Of a DNA stretch of 64,000 nucleotides, positions 34,230 to 43,315 are shown piece by piece. How positions within the stretch are numbered: the stretch's first letter is position 1; each line of letters opens with the position of its first letter. The notes beneath the pieces are model-generated. The model had not been told where the DNA came from and ran no database searches. It saw only the letters and a program-made list of their open reading frames with translations. The translations under genes were made by a program, and so were the position numbers. Location: NCBI GenBank assembly GCA_039810245.1, contig JBDHWQ010000005.1, positions 118,522-182,521 on the forward strand. The letters are read 5' to 3'. Source of the stretch: CALDSL01 sp039810245. GTDB lineage: Bacteria; Chloroflexota; Anaerolineae; Anaerolineales; Anaerolineaceae.

Positions 34230-34649
34230 ATGTCATCCTTGAAGACGACGGTTACCGGTTATGCCGGGTACCGGGGACGCGAAGGTCAATTAAGCTTTCT
34301 CCTGCACCGTTTCACCGGCTTGGGAACCCTGTTATTCCTGGCAATCCATATCCTCGATACCGCGACGGTGTATTTCATCCCATCGCTGTATGACCATGCG
34401 ATCGCCCTGTACCAGTCCACCCTGTTTGGCATTGGCGAGCTGGCGCTGGTATTTTGCGTGATCTTCCACGGGGTGAACGGATTGCGCATCGCTTATCTGG
34501 ACATGTTCCGTCCTAAGGATTGGGAGATCCGGCGCCAGCGCAGCGGCGTGCGCGCCACGCTGGCGATTTCTATGGTGCTGTGGCTGCCCGCGGCGTTCAT
34601 CATGCTGCGCAACCTGGCGATCCACAATTTTGGCATGTTTGGCGGGTAG
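34230..34649 (+). CDS. sdhC: Succinate dehydrogenase cytochrome b subunit
   Basis: A 139-aa protein with three membrane helices. FLLHRFTGLGTLLFLAIHILDT at the first helix carries candidate haem and quinone-site residues, and FHGVNGLRIAYLD ends the second helix. It anchors SdhAB in the membrane and transfers electrons to quinone. The start at 34230 has GGAGGAGAAG five bases upstream; an earlier in-frame ATG at 34068 would read across non-coding sequence. First gene of sdhCDAB. Confidence 0.92.
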   Translation: MSSLKTTVTGYAGYRGREGQLSFLLHRFTGLGTLLFLAIHILDTATVYFIPSLYDHAIALYQSTLFGIGELALVFCVIFHGVNGLRIAYLDMFRPKDWEIRRQRSGVRATLAISMVLWLPAAFIMLRNLAIHNFGMFGG

Positions 34650-34658
34650 GAGAGAACG

Positions 34659-35048
34659 ATGGCTACCATTACCCCTGCTCCCGTACGCACCATCCGGCGG
34701 CCTTCGAATTATGAAAACGCCGCCTGGCGCTGGATGCGGTACAGCGCCTTTTTGCTCATCCCCCTGGCCTGGGGGCATGTGCTGCTGCAAGATATTATCG
34801 TCGGCGTGCACAACATGGATATCAATTATGTGGCCATGCGCTGGGCCAATATCGGCTGGCGCATTTACGATATCCTGCTGCTGGCATTTGCCTTTGCGCA
34901 CGGCGTCAATGGCCTGCGGCAGGTGCTCTTCGACTATATTTCTACTTCCACCACCCGCCGCACGCTCAGCCGCGTGTTGTTTGCATTCTGGCTGGTGATC
35001 TCTCTCATCGGCGCGATCGCCATCTTCGGCGGCGTGCGCATGGACTGA
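34659..35048 (+). CDS. sdhD: Succinate dehydrogenase membrane anchor subunit
   Basis: A 129-aa protein with three membrane helices. AFAFAHGVNGLRQVLFDYI mirrors the SdhC motif FHGVNGLR, so SdhC and SdhD are related. WRWMRYSAFLLIPLAWGHVLLQD begins the first helix. It sits 9 bp after sdhC and completes the quinone-reducing membrane domain. Confidence 0.9.
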   Translation: MATITPAPVRTIRRPSNYENAAWRWMRYSAFLLIPLAWGHVLLQDIIVGVHNMDINYVAMRWANIGWRIYDILLLAFAFAHGVNGLRQVLFDYISTSTTRRTLSRVLFAFWLVISLIGAIAIFGGVRMD

Positions 35049-35064
35049 CATTTGCGGAGCAAAT

Positions 35065-36858
35065 ATGACTCAAACCCATGTTTTTGACGTGGTAATCGTC
35101 GGTGGTGGCGGCGCGGGGTTAATGGCCGCGCTGTACGCATCCAAGAGCGCGACAGTGGCGGTGGTGAGCAAGCTGTACCCCAGTCGCTCGCACACCGGCG
35201 CGGCGCAGGGCGGCATTGGCGCGGCATTGGGTAACCTGGAAGAAGACCACCCCGAGTGGCACACCTATGACACCGTGAAAGGCTCAGACTGGCTGGGCGA
35301 CCAGGATGCTATCGAGTTTATGTGCGAAGAAGCGGTTCAGTCGGTATACGACCTGGAGCATATGGGCCTGCCCTTCTCGCGCACGCCCGATGGGCGCATC
35401 GCGCAGCGCCCGTTTGGCGGGCACACCAATAACGTCACCGGCAAGCCGGTGCGCCGTTCGTGTTACGCCGCCGACCGCACCGGGCACATGATTTTGCAAA
35501 CGCTGTACCAGCAGTGCATCAAAAACAAAACCGAGTTCTTCAACGAATTTCACGTGATTGATCTTATCATGGTCAATGGGGCGGCGGCCGGGGTGGTGGC
35601 CCTGGAGCTGGCCACCGGTGAAATGCACATCTTCCGCGCCAAAGCGGTCATTTTTGCTACCGGCGGCCACGGTCGCATCTGGGAAATCACCTCGAACGCC
35701 TACTCCTTCACCGGCGACGGTGTGGCAGTCACCGTGCGCCACGGCATCCCCGCAGAAGATATGGAGTTCTTCCAGTTCCACCCCACCGGCATTATGAAGC
35801 TGGGCATCCTCATCACCGAGGCGGTGCGCGGCGAGGGTGGTATCCTAATCAACGACAAGGGCGAACGGTTTATGGAGCGCTATGCGCCCAAGGTGAAAGA
35901 CCTGGCTTCGCGCGACGTGATCAGCCGCGCCATGTACCTGGAGATGCGCGAAGGGCGCGGGATTAAAGGCCAGCGCTACCTGCTGCTCGACGCGCGGCCC
36001 GAGACAATCAACAAGTACGCCGAGATTGACGGGCGCACCCGCCCGGATGGCAGCCCGTATCGCGTGACCGGCGAAGAAATCCTGAGCAAGATCCCAGATA
36101 TCGCTGATTTTTGCATCACCTACCTGGGTGTGGACCCGGTGAAGCAGCCCATGCCGGTGCAGCCCACCGCGCACTACGCCATGGGCGGCATCCCTACAGA
36201 TAAATACGGCCGGGTAGTGCTGGATGAGAACAACACAGTGGTGCCGGGGCTGTACGCGGCCGGAGAATGCGCCTGCGTTTCGGTGCACGGCGCTAACCGC
36301 CTGGGGACCAATTCGCTGGTAGATCTGATCGTGTTCGGTAAGCACGCCGGGCTGGACGCAGCGCAGTACTGCGCGCAGCAGCCGCTGGCTGAAGTGCCGG
36401 CCGATGCGCTGGATTTTGCCCGCCAGCAGATTGACCGCCTGACGCATGGCAGCGGCACGGAAAACGCTGCCCACCTGGGCCAGGAAATGCGCCACATGAT
36501 GTTCGACGACGTGGGTGTCTTCCGCAGCCACGAAGGGTTGGAGCGGGCGGTAGAAAAGCTGAAAGAGCTGCGCGAGCGCTATCTCCTGGTGAAAGTGACC
36601 GATACCTCGCGCCAGTACAACTATGACCTGGTGGGCGCGTGGGAGCTTGGAAACATGCTTGACCTGGCGCTGATTACCGCTACGGCGGCGCTGGCGCGCC
36701 AGGAAAGCCGCGGCGGGCATGCGCGCGAAGACTTCCCCAACCGCGATGACGCCACCTGGCTCAAGCACTCGCTGGCCTGGCTGGACAATAACCAGGTGCG
36801 GCTGAGCTACAAGCCGGTGGTCATCACCAAATACCCGCCCAAAGAGCGCACGTACTGA
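35065..36858 (+). CDS. sdhA: Succinate dehydrogenase flavoprotein subunit
   Basis: A 597-aa flavoprotein with dinucleotide motif VGGGGAGLMAAL, the FAD-linked His in SHTGAAQGGIGAAL, catalytic residues around FGGHTNNVTGKPVRRSCYA, and HGANRLGTNSLVDLIVFG near residue 410. It oxidises succinate to fumarate in the TCA cycle and passes electrons to SdhB. It follows sdhD by 16 bp. Length and motifs are typical; nothing suggests a dedicated fumarate reductase, though either direction is possible. Confidence 0.96.
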   Translation: MTQTHVFDVVIVGGGGAGLMAALYASKSATVAVVSKLYPSRSHTGAAQGGIGAALGNLEEDHPEWHTYDTVKGSDWLGDQDAIEFMCEEAVQSVYDLEHMGLPFSRTPDGRIAQRPFGGHTNNVTGKPVRRSCYAADRTGHMILQTLYQQCIKNKTEFFNEFHVIDLIMVNGAAAGVVALELATGEMHIFRAKAVIFATGGHGRIWEITSNAYSFTGDGVAVTVRHGIPAEDMEFFQFHPTGIMKLGILITEAVRGEGGILINDKGERFMERYAPKVKDLASRDVISRAMYLEMREGRGIKGQRYLLLDARPETINKYAEIDGRTRPDGSPYRVTGEEILSKIPDIADFCITYLGVDPVKQPMPVQPTAHYAMGGIPTDKYGRVVLDENNTVVPGLYAAGECACVSVHGANRLGTNSLVDLIVFGKHAGLDAAQYCAQQPLAEVPADALDFARQQIDRLTHGSGTENAAHLGQEMRHMMFDDVGVFRSHEGLERAVEKLKELRERYLLVKVTDTSRQYNYDLVGAWELGNMLDLALITATAALARQESRGGHAREDFPNRDDATWLKHSLAWLDNNQVRLSYKPVVITKYPPKERTY

Positions 36859-36895
36859 TCGCGCCCCGGCAACACGATGAGAAAGGAGTCATGCG

Positions 36896-37606
36896 ATGCA
36901 GGTCAAACTCAAGATTTTCCGCTATCAACCGGAAGCTGACCGCCAGGCGCGTTACGATACCTTCGACCTGGAGGTGGACCCGAACGACCGCGTGCTGGAT
37001 TTACTGGAAATGGTGCGCGGATATCACGACAGCACGCTGGCCTACCGGCGCTCATGCGCGCACGGCGTGTGCGGCTCAGATGCAATGCGCATCAATGGGC
37101 GCAACCGGCTGGCCTGCAAGGTGCTGGTGAAAGACCTGGAAGTAGCCGAGATCACCGTTGAGCCGATTTTGGGGCTGAAGGTGGTGAAAGATCTGGTGGT
37201 GGACATGGAGCCGTTCTTCGCGCAGTACCGCGCGATCTTGCCCTACCTGGTGAACGATGAACCGCTGCCGGCAGACGGCAAGGAACGGCTGCAAAGCCCC
37301 GAGGAGCGCGAGCGCTTCGACGACACTACCAAATGCATCCTGTGCGCGGCGTGCACCACCTCGTGCCCGTCATTCTGGGCTAATGGTAAGTACGTCGGCC
37401 CGGCGGCGATCGTTAACGCACACCGCTTCATCTATGACAGCCGCGACCGCGCGGCGCAGGAGCGCCTGGAGATCCTCAACGAGCCGGATGGCGTGTGGCG
37501 CTGCCGCACAATCTTCAACTGCACCGAAGCCTGCCCGCGCGATATCAAGGTCACCCAGGCGATCGCCGAGGTGAAGCGCAGCCTGCAAACCGGCAAGCTG
37601 GAATAG
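36896..37606 (+). CDS. sdhB: Succinate dehydrogenase iron-sulphur subunit
   Basis: A 236-aa protein. A [2Fe-2S] ferredoxin domain at the N-terminus (RSCAHGVCGSDAM) has three visible cysteines in the expected places but reads DAM where many SdhB have further Cys; C-terminal clusters are CILCAACTTSCP and CRTIFNCTEACPRDI for [4Fe-4S] and [3Fe-4S]. It carries electrons from SdhA to the SdhCD quinone site. AAAGGAG precedes the start, 37 bp after sdhA, and a strong terminator follows. Confidence 0.95.
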   Translation: MQVKLKIFRYQPEADRQARYDTFDLEVDPNDRVLDLLEMVRGYHDSTLAYRRSCAHGVCGSDAMRINGRNRLACKVLVKDLEVAEITVEPILGLKVVKDLVVDMEPFFAQYRAILPYLVNDEPLPADGKERLQSPEERERFDDTTKCILCAACTTSCPSFWANGKYVGPAAIVNAHRFIYDSRDRAAQERLEILNEPDGVWRCRTIFNCTEACPRDIKVTQAIAEVKRSLQTGKLE

Positions 37607-37626
37607 ATCGGTACGATCAACCGAAC

Positions 37627-37661
37627 AAAAGCCCCATCGGCGAGCCCGGTGGGGCTTTTTT
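37627..37661 (+). terminator. Intrinsic terminator after sdhB
   Basis: AAAAGCCCCATCGG and CCGGTGGGGCTTTT pair (one G-T) around CGAGC and run into TTTTTT. It lies 20 bp after the sdhB stop. Confidence 0.93.
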
Positions 37662-37739
37662 GGTGACAAACAGTATCATGTATTTGGCCTGCGAAAGTTG
37701 TACAATAAAATTGCGACCGGCGCATGGAAGGAGGTTAAG

Positions 37740-38036
37740 ATGTACATAACCACACTTTGCGGCCAGGTCAAACCGGAGAACCGCGATCATCTCCTGGCCG
37801 ACTTTGACCACGCGGTCAAACACCCACCCGAGGGTCTGCTGCAGGCCTATCTCAGCCAGTGCGATGATGAAGGCCATACCTGGCAGCTCATCACGATCTG
37901 GCCCAGCCGGGAAGCCTGCCAGCAGGCGCTGGCAGCGCTGATCAACAGCGTGGGCGCGGGGATGTTCTGCGAAGCCGGCAGTGTGCCGGAACGCCAGCAT
38001 TTCACCGTGCGCGATCACTACCTGCGCGTTGGCTGA
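37740..38036 (+). CDS. ABM-like (dimeric alpha/beta barrel) small protein
   Basis: A 98-aa protein starting at an ATG with a perfect GGAAGGAGG ribosome site. The order of strands and helices (MYITTLCGQVKPENRDHLLADF, AYLSQCDDEGHTWQLITIWPSREACQQALAAL) resembles the antibiotic-biosynthesis monooxygenase fold, often a small quinone- or haem-related enzyme or a stress protein. No catalytic residues can be assigned. It is a single-gene unit after the sdh terminator and converges on the endonuclease III gene. Confidence 0.7.
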   Translation: MYITTLCGQVKPENRDHLLADFDHAVKHPPEGLLQAYLSQCDDEGHTWQLITIWPSREACQQALAALINSVGAGMFCEAGSVPERQHFTVRDHYLRVG

Positions 38037-38053
38037 CCCGGCCGGGCTTCGAT

Positions 38054-38728
38054 TTAGCGGTGCGCGCTGACACCCACCTGCTGGCACATATCCAGTACCG
38101 GGCAGGTGGAGCAATGTGGCAGGCTGCCGGTACAGATATGCTTGCCAAACGGCACCAGCAGCCGGTTGATTTCGATTGCATATTGCTCGGGCAGCACCGC
38201 CTGCAGCGCTTCGGTGGTCTTCTCCGGTGTGGCGGTGTGCACGTAACCCCATCGGTTGGTGACGCGGTGCACGTGTATATCCACGCTGATATACTTCTGT
38301 CCACAGGCTACACCCAGTGCCAGGTGCGCGCATTTGATGCCCACGCCCGGGAAGGATAGCAGCACCTCCACGTCACATGGCAGCATGCCGCCATATTCGG
38401 TCTCCACCCGGCGCGCAATAGCGGCAATTTGGCCTGCCTTGCGCTCGTGGAAGGTGGACGCGCGGATCAGGCGGTCAATTTCATCTACCGGCAGCGCGGC
38501 GATCTCATGCGGGGTGCGCGCGCGGGCGAATAGCTGTCGCGCGGTGGGCAGGCTGGTCTCGTCATAGGTGCGGATGGAGATGATGCAGGCGATGAGCTGT
38601 TCGAAGGCGCTGGTGTAGCCTTCGTCATGCAGTTGGAACATGGCTGCCGGCGGGAAAGGCTTCACCGCCACGCGGATGCGCTGCAGGGCGGTTTGAATAT
38701 CGAAGGGGGCTTTTTCAGACTGTATCAA
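38054..38728 (-). CDS. nth: Endonuclease III-like DNA glycosylase
   Basis: A 224-aa enzyme with helix-hairpin-helix LSFPGVGIKCAHLAL (catalytic Lys) and SVDIHVHRVTNRWG (catalytic Asp), plus the [4Fe-4S] loop C-x6-C-x2-C-x5-C at the C-terminus (CTGSLPHCSTCPVLDMC). It removes oxidised pyrimidines and nicks the abasic site. The N-terminal segment (LIACIISIRTYDE) reads SIRTYDE where E. coli Nth has SAQTTD, so it is a diverged member of the family. Confidence 0.9.
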   Translation of the reverse strand: MIQSEKAPFDIQTALQRIRVAVKPFPPAAMFQLHDEGYTSAFEQLIACIISIRTYDETSLPTARQLFARARTPHEIAALPVDEIDRLIRASTFHERKAGQIAAIARRVETEYGGMLPCDVEVLLSFPGVGIKCAHLALGVACGQKYISVDIHVHRVTNRWGYVHTATPEKTTEALQAVLPEQYAIEINRLLVPFGKHICTGSLPHCSTCPVLDMCQQVGVSAHR

Positions 38729-38849
38729 AATGCTCTCCTTGCGTTCATTATATATGCGCCTGGTGTGGAAGAAAGTGTACGCTTTACGCCGGTTGGTTAA
38801 GTAATCTGGTTATCAGGATAGATATCTTATTTTCGGTGACAACATTCAC

Positions 38850-38878
38850 TTAACGAAAAATAGCCGGGAAGGTATAAG
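38850..38878 (+). promoter_or_regulatory. Candidate promoter of the hydrogenase operon
   Basis: TTAACG (38850-38855) and TATAAG (38873-38878) are 17 bp apart, 42 bp upstream of the first hydrogenase gene. The 5-of-6 match in the -10 box and good spacing support it moderately. Confidence 0.5.
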
Positions 38879-38920
38879 GATATTGCAAGCAATCGAGCGC
38901 CTGTCAGGAGGAACCGTACC

Positions 38921-39412
38921 ATGTGGTATTTGCTAGCATCGCTGGGAATCCTGGTCTGTGCGATACAAGCGATCCGTTCTCAACGATTACTGATGTCGGC
39001 CCTGTGGCTGGCGGGCGCCAGCGCACTGGTGGCCCTGCTGCTGTTTATGTTCGGCGCGCACGAGGTGGCGGCCATCGAGCTGAGCGTTGGCGCTGGCCTG
39101 GTGACCGTGCTATTCGTCTTTGCCATCAACATTTCCGGTGAAGAAGCGCTGATACTGCCGCCCAGTCTGCCGCGCGCCCTGGTGTGGGGTGTGGTGCTGG
39201 CGTGCGCTGTGCTGCTGGGCTGGATGGCCTTCCCTGGCACGGGTCGCAGCATTGCCCAACCCCTGGCGGAAAGCAGCTTTGCGGTTGCCTTATGGGAAGA
39301 CCGCCGGCTGGATGTTCTCCTGCAGGTGGTGTTGATCTTCTCCGGGGTGCTGGGCCTGCTGGGCCTGCTCTCCGAAGGCCGCGAGCGCGGCAGCCAGGAG
39401 AAACACGCATGA
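38921..39412 (+). CDS. NuoJ/MbhD-like membrane subunit of group 4 hydrogenase
   Basis: A 163-aa protein with about five membrane helices. The third (ELSVGAGLVTVLFVFAIN) resembles the NuoJ helix with a conserved glycine break and a Glu entering the membrane (AAIELSVGAG). It is therefore a small proton-path subunit. AGGAGG precedes the ATG. It begins a ten-gene operon with very short or overlapping junctions; its stop overlaps the next start (ATGA). Confidence 0.85.
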   Translation: MWYLLASLGILVCAIQAIRSQRLLMSALWLAGASALVALLLFMFGAHEVAAIELSVGAGLVTVLFVFAINISGEEALILPPSLPRALVWGVVLACAVLLGWMAFPGTGRSIAQPLAESSFAVALWEDRRLDVLLQVVLIFSGVLGLLGLLSEGRERGSQEKHA

Positions 39413-39720
39413 GCCTGAGCATCACGAACGTGGCAATGGTGGTGGTGCTGGCGCTGTTCGGTATCGGCTTTTACGGGCTGATGGCGATGCGCAACCTGAT
39501 CAAGGTGGTGGTGGCGCTGCAGATTATGGTCAAGGGCGCGATGATTGCGCTGGTGGCCGCGGGCCAGATGACCGGCAGGCTGCAGGTGGCGCAAAGCATG
39601 GCGCTGACTGTTGTGGTAGCAGATACCATCGTGGCGGTGGTGGGACTGGCGCTGGCCGTACAGGTGCGCCGCTGCCAGGGAACCCTCGATATTCACGCGC
39701 TGAGCAGCTTGCGGAGATAA
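39409..39720 (+). CDS. NuoK/MrpC-like membrane subunit of group 4 hydrogenase
   Basis: A 103-aa protein with three membrane helices, the size and layout of NuoK/MnhC. The first helix (VAMVVVLALFGIGFYGLMAMRNLIKVVVALQIMVKGAMIAL) contains the conserved-type Lys near an expected glutamate position but few acidic residues; a Lys-rich middle and Asp at ADTIVAVVG in helix 3 remain. It should link the antiporter subunits to the hydrogenase module. Confidence 0.82.
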   Translation: MSLSITNVAMVVVLALFGIGFYGLMAMRNLIKVVVALQIMVKGAMIALVAAGQMTGRLQVAQSMALTVVVADTIVAVVGLALAVQVRRCQGTLDIHALSSLRR

Positions 39721-39723
39721 AAC

Positions 39724-41472
39724 ATGGCAGCCACATTGCTAGTCTTGACGATTGCCATCCCCTGGATGGGTGCGCTGCTGGTCTGGCTGGTAGGCGATGC
39801 GCGCCCGCGCTGGCAGCACGGCCTGGCGGTGGCGTTTGCGCTGGCGGCCGGGGCAGCCGCGCTGGCGCTGCTGCCGTATAGCAGCAGCCAGGTGGTACTG
39901 GATATCCCCGTAGGCGGCGCGTTTGGCAACTTCACCTTCGCCGCCGACGGCCTGGGCGCGTTCCTGGCCGCGGTCGCTACCGTGGTTGGCTCGCTGGCCG
40001 TCATTTTCTCGGTGGATTACATGCGCGGCGAGCACCAGTTGGGCCGCTATTATGCCCTGGTGCTGTTCTTTATCGGCGCAATGGTGGGACTGGTGCTGAC
40101 CACCAACGTGCTGCTGATTTTCTTCTTCTGGGAAATCACCGCGCTGTGCTCGTACGCGCTGATCTCTTTTCACAATGATGATCCTAAAGCGGTTGCCGGC
40201 GGCATGAAGGCCCTGATCATTACCCAGTTGGGTGGGGTGGGGCTGCTGCTGGGCGCGCTGCTCATTTTCAGCGCCACGGGTTCATTCGACTTTCGCGACC
40301 TGCTGGCGCAGGCCGGAAGCATTCCGCCCGGTTTGCTGGCAGTGATGGCTTTTGGTTTCCTGGCGGCCGCGGCGGCAAAATCGGCTCAATTCCCATTCCA
40401 GACCTGGCTGCCGGACGCGATGGAAGCGCCCACGCCGATCAGCGCGCTCATCCACGCGGCCACAATGGTCAATGCCGGCGTGTACTTGCTGGCGCGCTTT
40501 TACCCGGCCTTTGAAGGCGTGCCCGGTTGGCGCACCGCGGTGATGCTGGTGGGCATGCTCTCCGCGCTGTTCACGGCGGTGATGGCCCTGGTGGCCACCG
40601 ATCTCAAGCGCGTGCTGGCGTACTCGACCGTCTCGCAACTGGGTTACATGGTCTACGCAGTCGGCGCTGGCGGCCTGTTTGCCAGCCAGTTCCACCTGCT
40701 CAGCCACTCGGTCTTCAAGGCGCTACTGTTCCTGGGCGCGGGCGCGGTGATCCATGCTGCGGGCACGCGCGATTTGCGCCAGATGGGTGGGTTGGGCGCA
40801 AAGATGCCCTTCACCCGCGCGGTGTTTGTAATCGGCGCGCTGGCGCTGGCCGGGCTGCCGCTGCTCAACGGCTTCTGGAGCAAAGAGCTGGTGCTGGAAG
40901 CCGGGCTGGCCGGTGGGCCGGGCTGGATGTGGGCGGTGATGGTATTTGTAGCCGGGCTGACCGCCTGCTATACCTTCCGCATGGTGTGGATGGTGTTCTA
41001 TGGCCAGCCGCGCGCTAAACTGCACGCGCACGACGCCGGCGCGGCAATGAAAACCGCCCTGGCCCCTCTGGCGCTGGGTACGCTGCTCACCTGGCTGTTG
41101 GCCGGGCCGTTCAGCGCGCTGCTGCACAATACCATGCCGGCCTACGAGCTGGAAAGCCACCCCACGCTGGCCGTAATTGAAGAAGTGCTGACCGCCCCGG
41201 CAACCTTAATTGCACTGGCGGCGATTGCGCTGGGCCTGCTGGCCTGGTGGCAGCGCTCGCGGCTGGCCGGTCTGGTAAATGCTCTGGGTGGGCTGCGCCA
41301 GGCCGCGCTGGACAGCTTTGGGTTTGAAGCTATCAACCGCGGCATCGTGCGGGCCACGCAGAGCGGCGCTGAGAGCTTGCGCGCTACGCAGACCGGCCTG
41401 TTGAGCTGGAACGTCTTTGGCATCGCCGCCGGCCTGGTGGTCGTGCTGGTGATTTTGCTGTTGGGAGCCTGA
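39724..41472 (+). CDS. NuoL/MrpA-like proton-conducting subunit
   Basis: A 582-aa antiporter-like subunit with about 14 to 16 membrane helices. Family landmarks are FFFWEITALCSYALISFH (helix 5 Glu), FPFQTWLPDAMEAPTPISALIHAATMVNAGVYL (helices 7-8 Lys/His) and DLKRVLAYSTVSQLGYMVYA (Lys, about residue 295). These charged residues form the proton channel. It ends with extra helices near residues 490-580 but lacks the very long lateral helix of complete complex I NuoL. It follows the NuoK-like gene by 3 bp. Confidence 0.93.
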   Translation: MAATLLVLTIAIPWMGALLVWLVGDARPRWQHGLAVAFALAAGAAALALLPYSSSQVVLDIPVGGAFGNFTFAADGLGAFLAAVATVVGSLAVIFSVDYMRGEHQLGRYYALVLFFIGAMVGLVLTTNVLLIFFFWEITALCSYALISFHNDDPKAVAGGMKALIITQLGGVGLLLGALLIFSATGSFDFRDLLAQAGSIPPGLLAVMAFGFLAAAAAKSAQFPFQTWLPDAMEAPTPISALIHAATMVNAGVYLLARFYPAFEGVPGWRTAVMLVGMLSALFTAVMALVATDLKRVLAYSTVSQLGYMVYAVGAGGLFASQFHLLSHSVFKALLFLGAGAVIHAAGTRDLRQMGGLGAKMPFTRAVFVIGALALAGLPLLNGFWSKELVLEAGLAGGPGWMWAVMVFVAGLTACYTFRMVWMVFYGQPRAKLHAHDAGAAMKTALAPLALGTLLTWLLAGPFSALLHNTMPAYELESHPTLAVIEEVLTAPATLIALAAIALGLLAWWQRSRLAGLVNALGGLRQAALDSFGFEAINRGIVRATQSGAESLRATQTGLLSWNVFGIAAGLVVVLVILLLGA

Positions 41473-41474
41473 GC

Positions 41475-42983
41475 ATGGATGCAACAACTGCAATGACCGG
41501 GCTGGTGCTGGCGCCGCTGGCGGCATCCCCTGTGGTGTACCTGATCGGGCGCGTGGCGGCGCGCGCCGGCGCGAAGCGCAACCCGGCACGCTGGCTGGCG
41601 CTGCTGGCGCTGGCGGTCACGGGTATTTTCCTGTATTTTGCCGGTGCTGCAGTCCTGCGCGGCAGCGTGATCGAATTGGTGCAGGGCGCGGTAGCGCTGC
41701 GGCTGGATGGCATCGGCCTGCTGCTGGCGGCGGTGGTGGTCGTTCTGGCAGCGCTGGTGGTGTGGTATTCCGGCCGCTATATGGCTGGTGAAGACGGTGA
41801 AGAAAAGTTTTACGCGCTGCTGGTGATGATGTGCGGCGCGATGATCGGCCTGGGCTGCGCCACGGACCTGTTTAACCTGTGGGTGTGGTTTGAAGCCATG
41901 GCAATTTCTTCTTATATGCTGGTGGCGTTCTACCGCAACCAGGGCGCGTCGCTGGAAGCCGGGGTAAAGTACCTGGTGCAGAGCGCCGCCGGCTCGGCCC
42001 TGGTGCTGCTGGGCATCGCGTTGGTGTTGGGCCAGACCGGCACTACCAGCCTCAACGCCATCCGCGCGGCCAATGACGGCGCAACCGGCATGGTGCTGCT
42101 GGCGGCGGGCGCGTTGTTCATCATCGGCTTTGGTGTCAAGACCGCGCTGGTCCCGCTGCACACCTGGCTGCCCGACGCGCACTCGCAGGCGCCATCCGGC
42201 ATCAGCGCCATGCTCTCGGGCGTGGTGATCGAAGCCGGGCTGGTGGCGCTGCTGCGCGCGGTCGGCGCGCTGGCCGGTGTGAGCGCATCCTGGGGTCTGC
42301 TGCTGATGGTCTTTGGCGCGCTGAACATTCTGCTGGGCAACCTGATGGCGCTGCGGCAGGTGCAGGTCAAGCGCATGCTGGCCTACTCCAGCCTCAGCCA
42401 CGTGGGCTATATGCTGCTCGGTCTGGGCGTGACCGTTGGTTTTCAACTGCCACAAGGCGCGGCGGGTGGGTTCTTCCACCTGGTGGTGCACGCGTTGATG
42501 AAAGGCCTGGCCTTCCTGGCGGCGGGCACGCTGCTGTATGCGCTGCACCTGGCGCGCGGCAGCCACCACCCGCTCACTGTGGACGATCTCAACGGGGCCT
42601 CGCGGCGCTACCCGTTTACCGCGCTGGTACTGTCGCTGGCGCTGTTCAGCCTGGGCGGTTTGCCGCCGCTGGCGGGCTTTATGTCCAAGTGGCAGATCTT
42701 CGTGGCCGGCGTGCAGACTGGCAATACCGCGGTGATCGTGCTGATTGTCTTCGCGGCGCTGAACAGCGTGCTTTCGTTGGGCTACTACGCCCCGCTGGTC
42801 AACCGCATGTACCGCTACGAGCCGTCGGCCATCGTCCGGGCCGGGGCGCGCGTGCCGGCCACGATGGCTGTGCCGCTGGCGCTGCTGGCCGGGGCGCTGG
42901 TGGTGATTGGTTTCTACCCGGCGCTGATGCGCTGGCTGGTAGACCCCGCGGCGGCCAGCCTGCTGGCGGCCTTTGGCGGTTAA
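41475..42983 (+). CDS. NuoN/MrpD-like proton-conducting subunit
   Basis: A 502-aa antiporter-like protein with about 14 membrane helices. Landmarks are LFNLWVWFEAMAISSYMLVAFYR (Glu of helix 5), LVPLHTWLPDAHSQAPSGISAMLSGVVIEAGL and QVKRMLAYSSLSHVGYMLLG. It is a second proton-pumping unit beside the NuoL-like protein. Start ATG 41475 lies 2 bp after the NuoL-like stop. Confidence 0.92.
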   Translation: MDATTAMTGLVLAPLAASPVVYLIGRVAARAGAKRNPARWLALLALAVTGIFLYFAGAAVLRGSVIELVQGAVALRLDGIGLLLAAVVVVLAALVVWYSGRYMAGEDGEEKFYALLVMMCGAMIGLGCATDLFNLWVWFEAMAISSYMLVAFYRNQGASLEAGVKYLVQSAAGSALVLLGIALVLGQTGTTSLNAIRAANDGATGMVLLAAGALFIIGFGVKTALVPLHTWLPDAHSQAPSGISAMLSGVVIEAGLVALLRAVGALAGVSASWGLLLMVFGALNILLGNLMALRQVQVKRMLAYSSLSHVGYMLLGLGVTVGFQLPQGAAGGFFHLVVHALMKGLAFLAAGTLLYALHLARGSHHPLTVDDLNGASRRYPFTALVLSLALFSLGGLPPLAGFMSKWQIFVAGVQTGNTAVIVLIVFAALNSVLSLGYYAPLVNRMYRYEPSAIVRAGARVPATMAVPLALLAGALVVIGFYPALMRWLVDPAAASLLAAFGG

Positions 42984-42993
42984 TGGAGAAGGC

Positions 42994-43305
42994 ATGAATA
43001 TCCTGTTATCTCCCCCGGTTGCAATCCTGATTTATATTCCCCTGGTGCTGGTTCTGGTCTGGCTGGGCAAGCGCCTGGCCGGCCCGGAGCGCGCCAACGC
43101 GGTGAAAAGCAGCGTGTACGGCAGCGGCGAAGAATCACCGGATGGCGCGGCGCAGCCCGGTTATCGCCCGTTTATCCTGATCGCGTTTTTCTTCGCCATC
43201 TTGCACCTGGGCGTGCTGGTGGTGGGCAGCGGCAGCATTACCATGGGACCGGCTATATACCTTGCAGGGCTGGTGGTGGCGCTGGTAGCGCTGATTTTGG
43301 GCTGA
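42994..43305 (+). CDS. NuoA-like small membrane subunit
   Basis: A 103-aa protein with three predicted helices and a first loop containing SSVYGSGEESPDG, like the YESG-type loop of NuoA. The second helix (FILIAFFFAILHLGVLVVG) lacks the acidic pair (FDVE) usual in NuoA. NuoA is characteristic of complex I and not of Ech, Mbh or Hyf hydrogenases, so its presence in this operon is unusual. The start at 42994 has GGAGAAGG upstream and follows the NuoN-like gene. Confidence 0.72.
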   Translation: MNILLSPPVAILIYIPLVLVLVWLGKRLAGPERANAVKSSVYGSGEESPDGAAQPGYRPFILIAFFFAILHLGVLVVGSGSITMGPAIYLAGLVVALVALILG

Positions 43306-43315
43306 GGAGCGGCGT

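Noticed and set aside
41142..42995. 617-codon minus-strand frame opposite the NuoN-like gene
   Set aside because: Composition is His/Gln/Arg-rich, typical of a GC-rich antisense frame; the plus-strand gene is clear.
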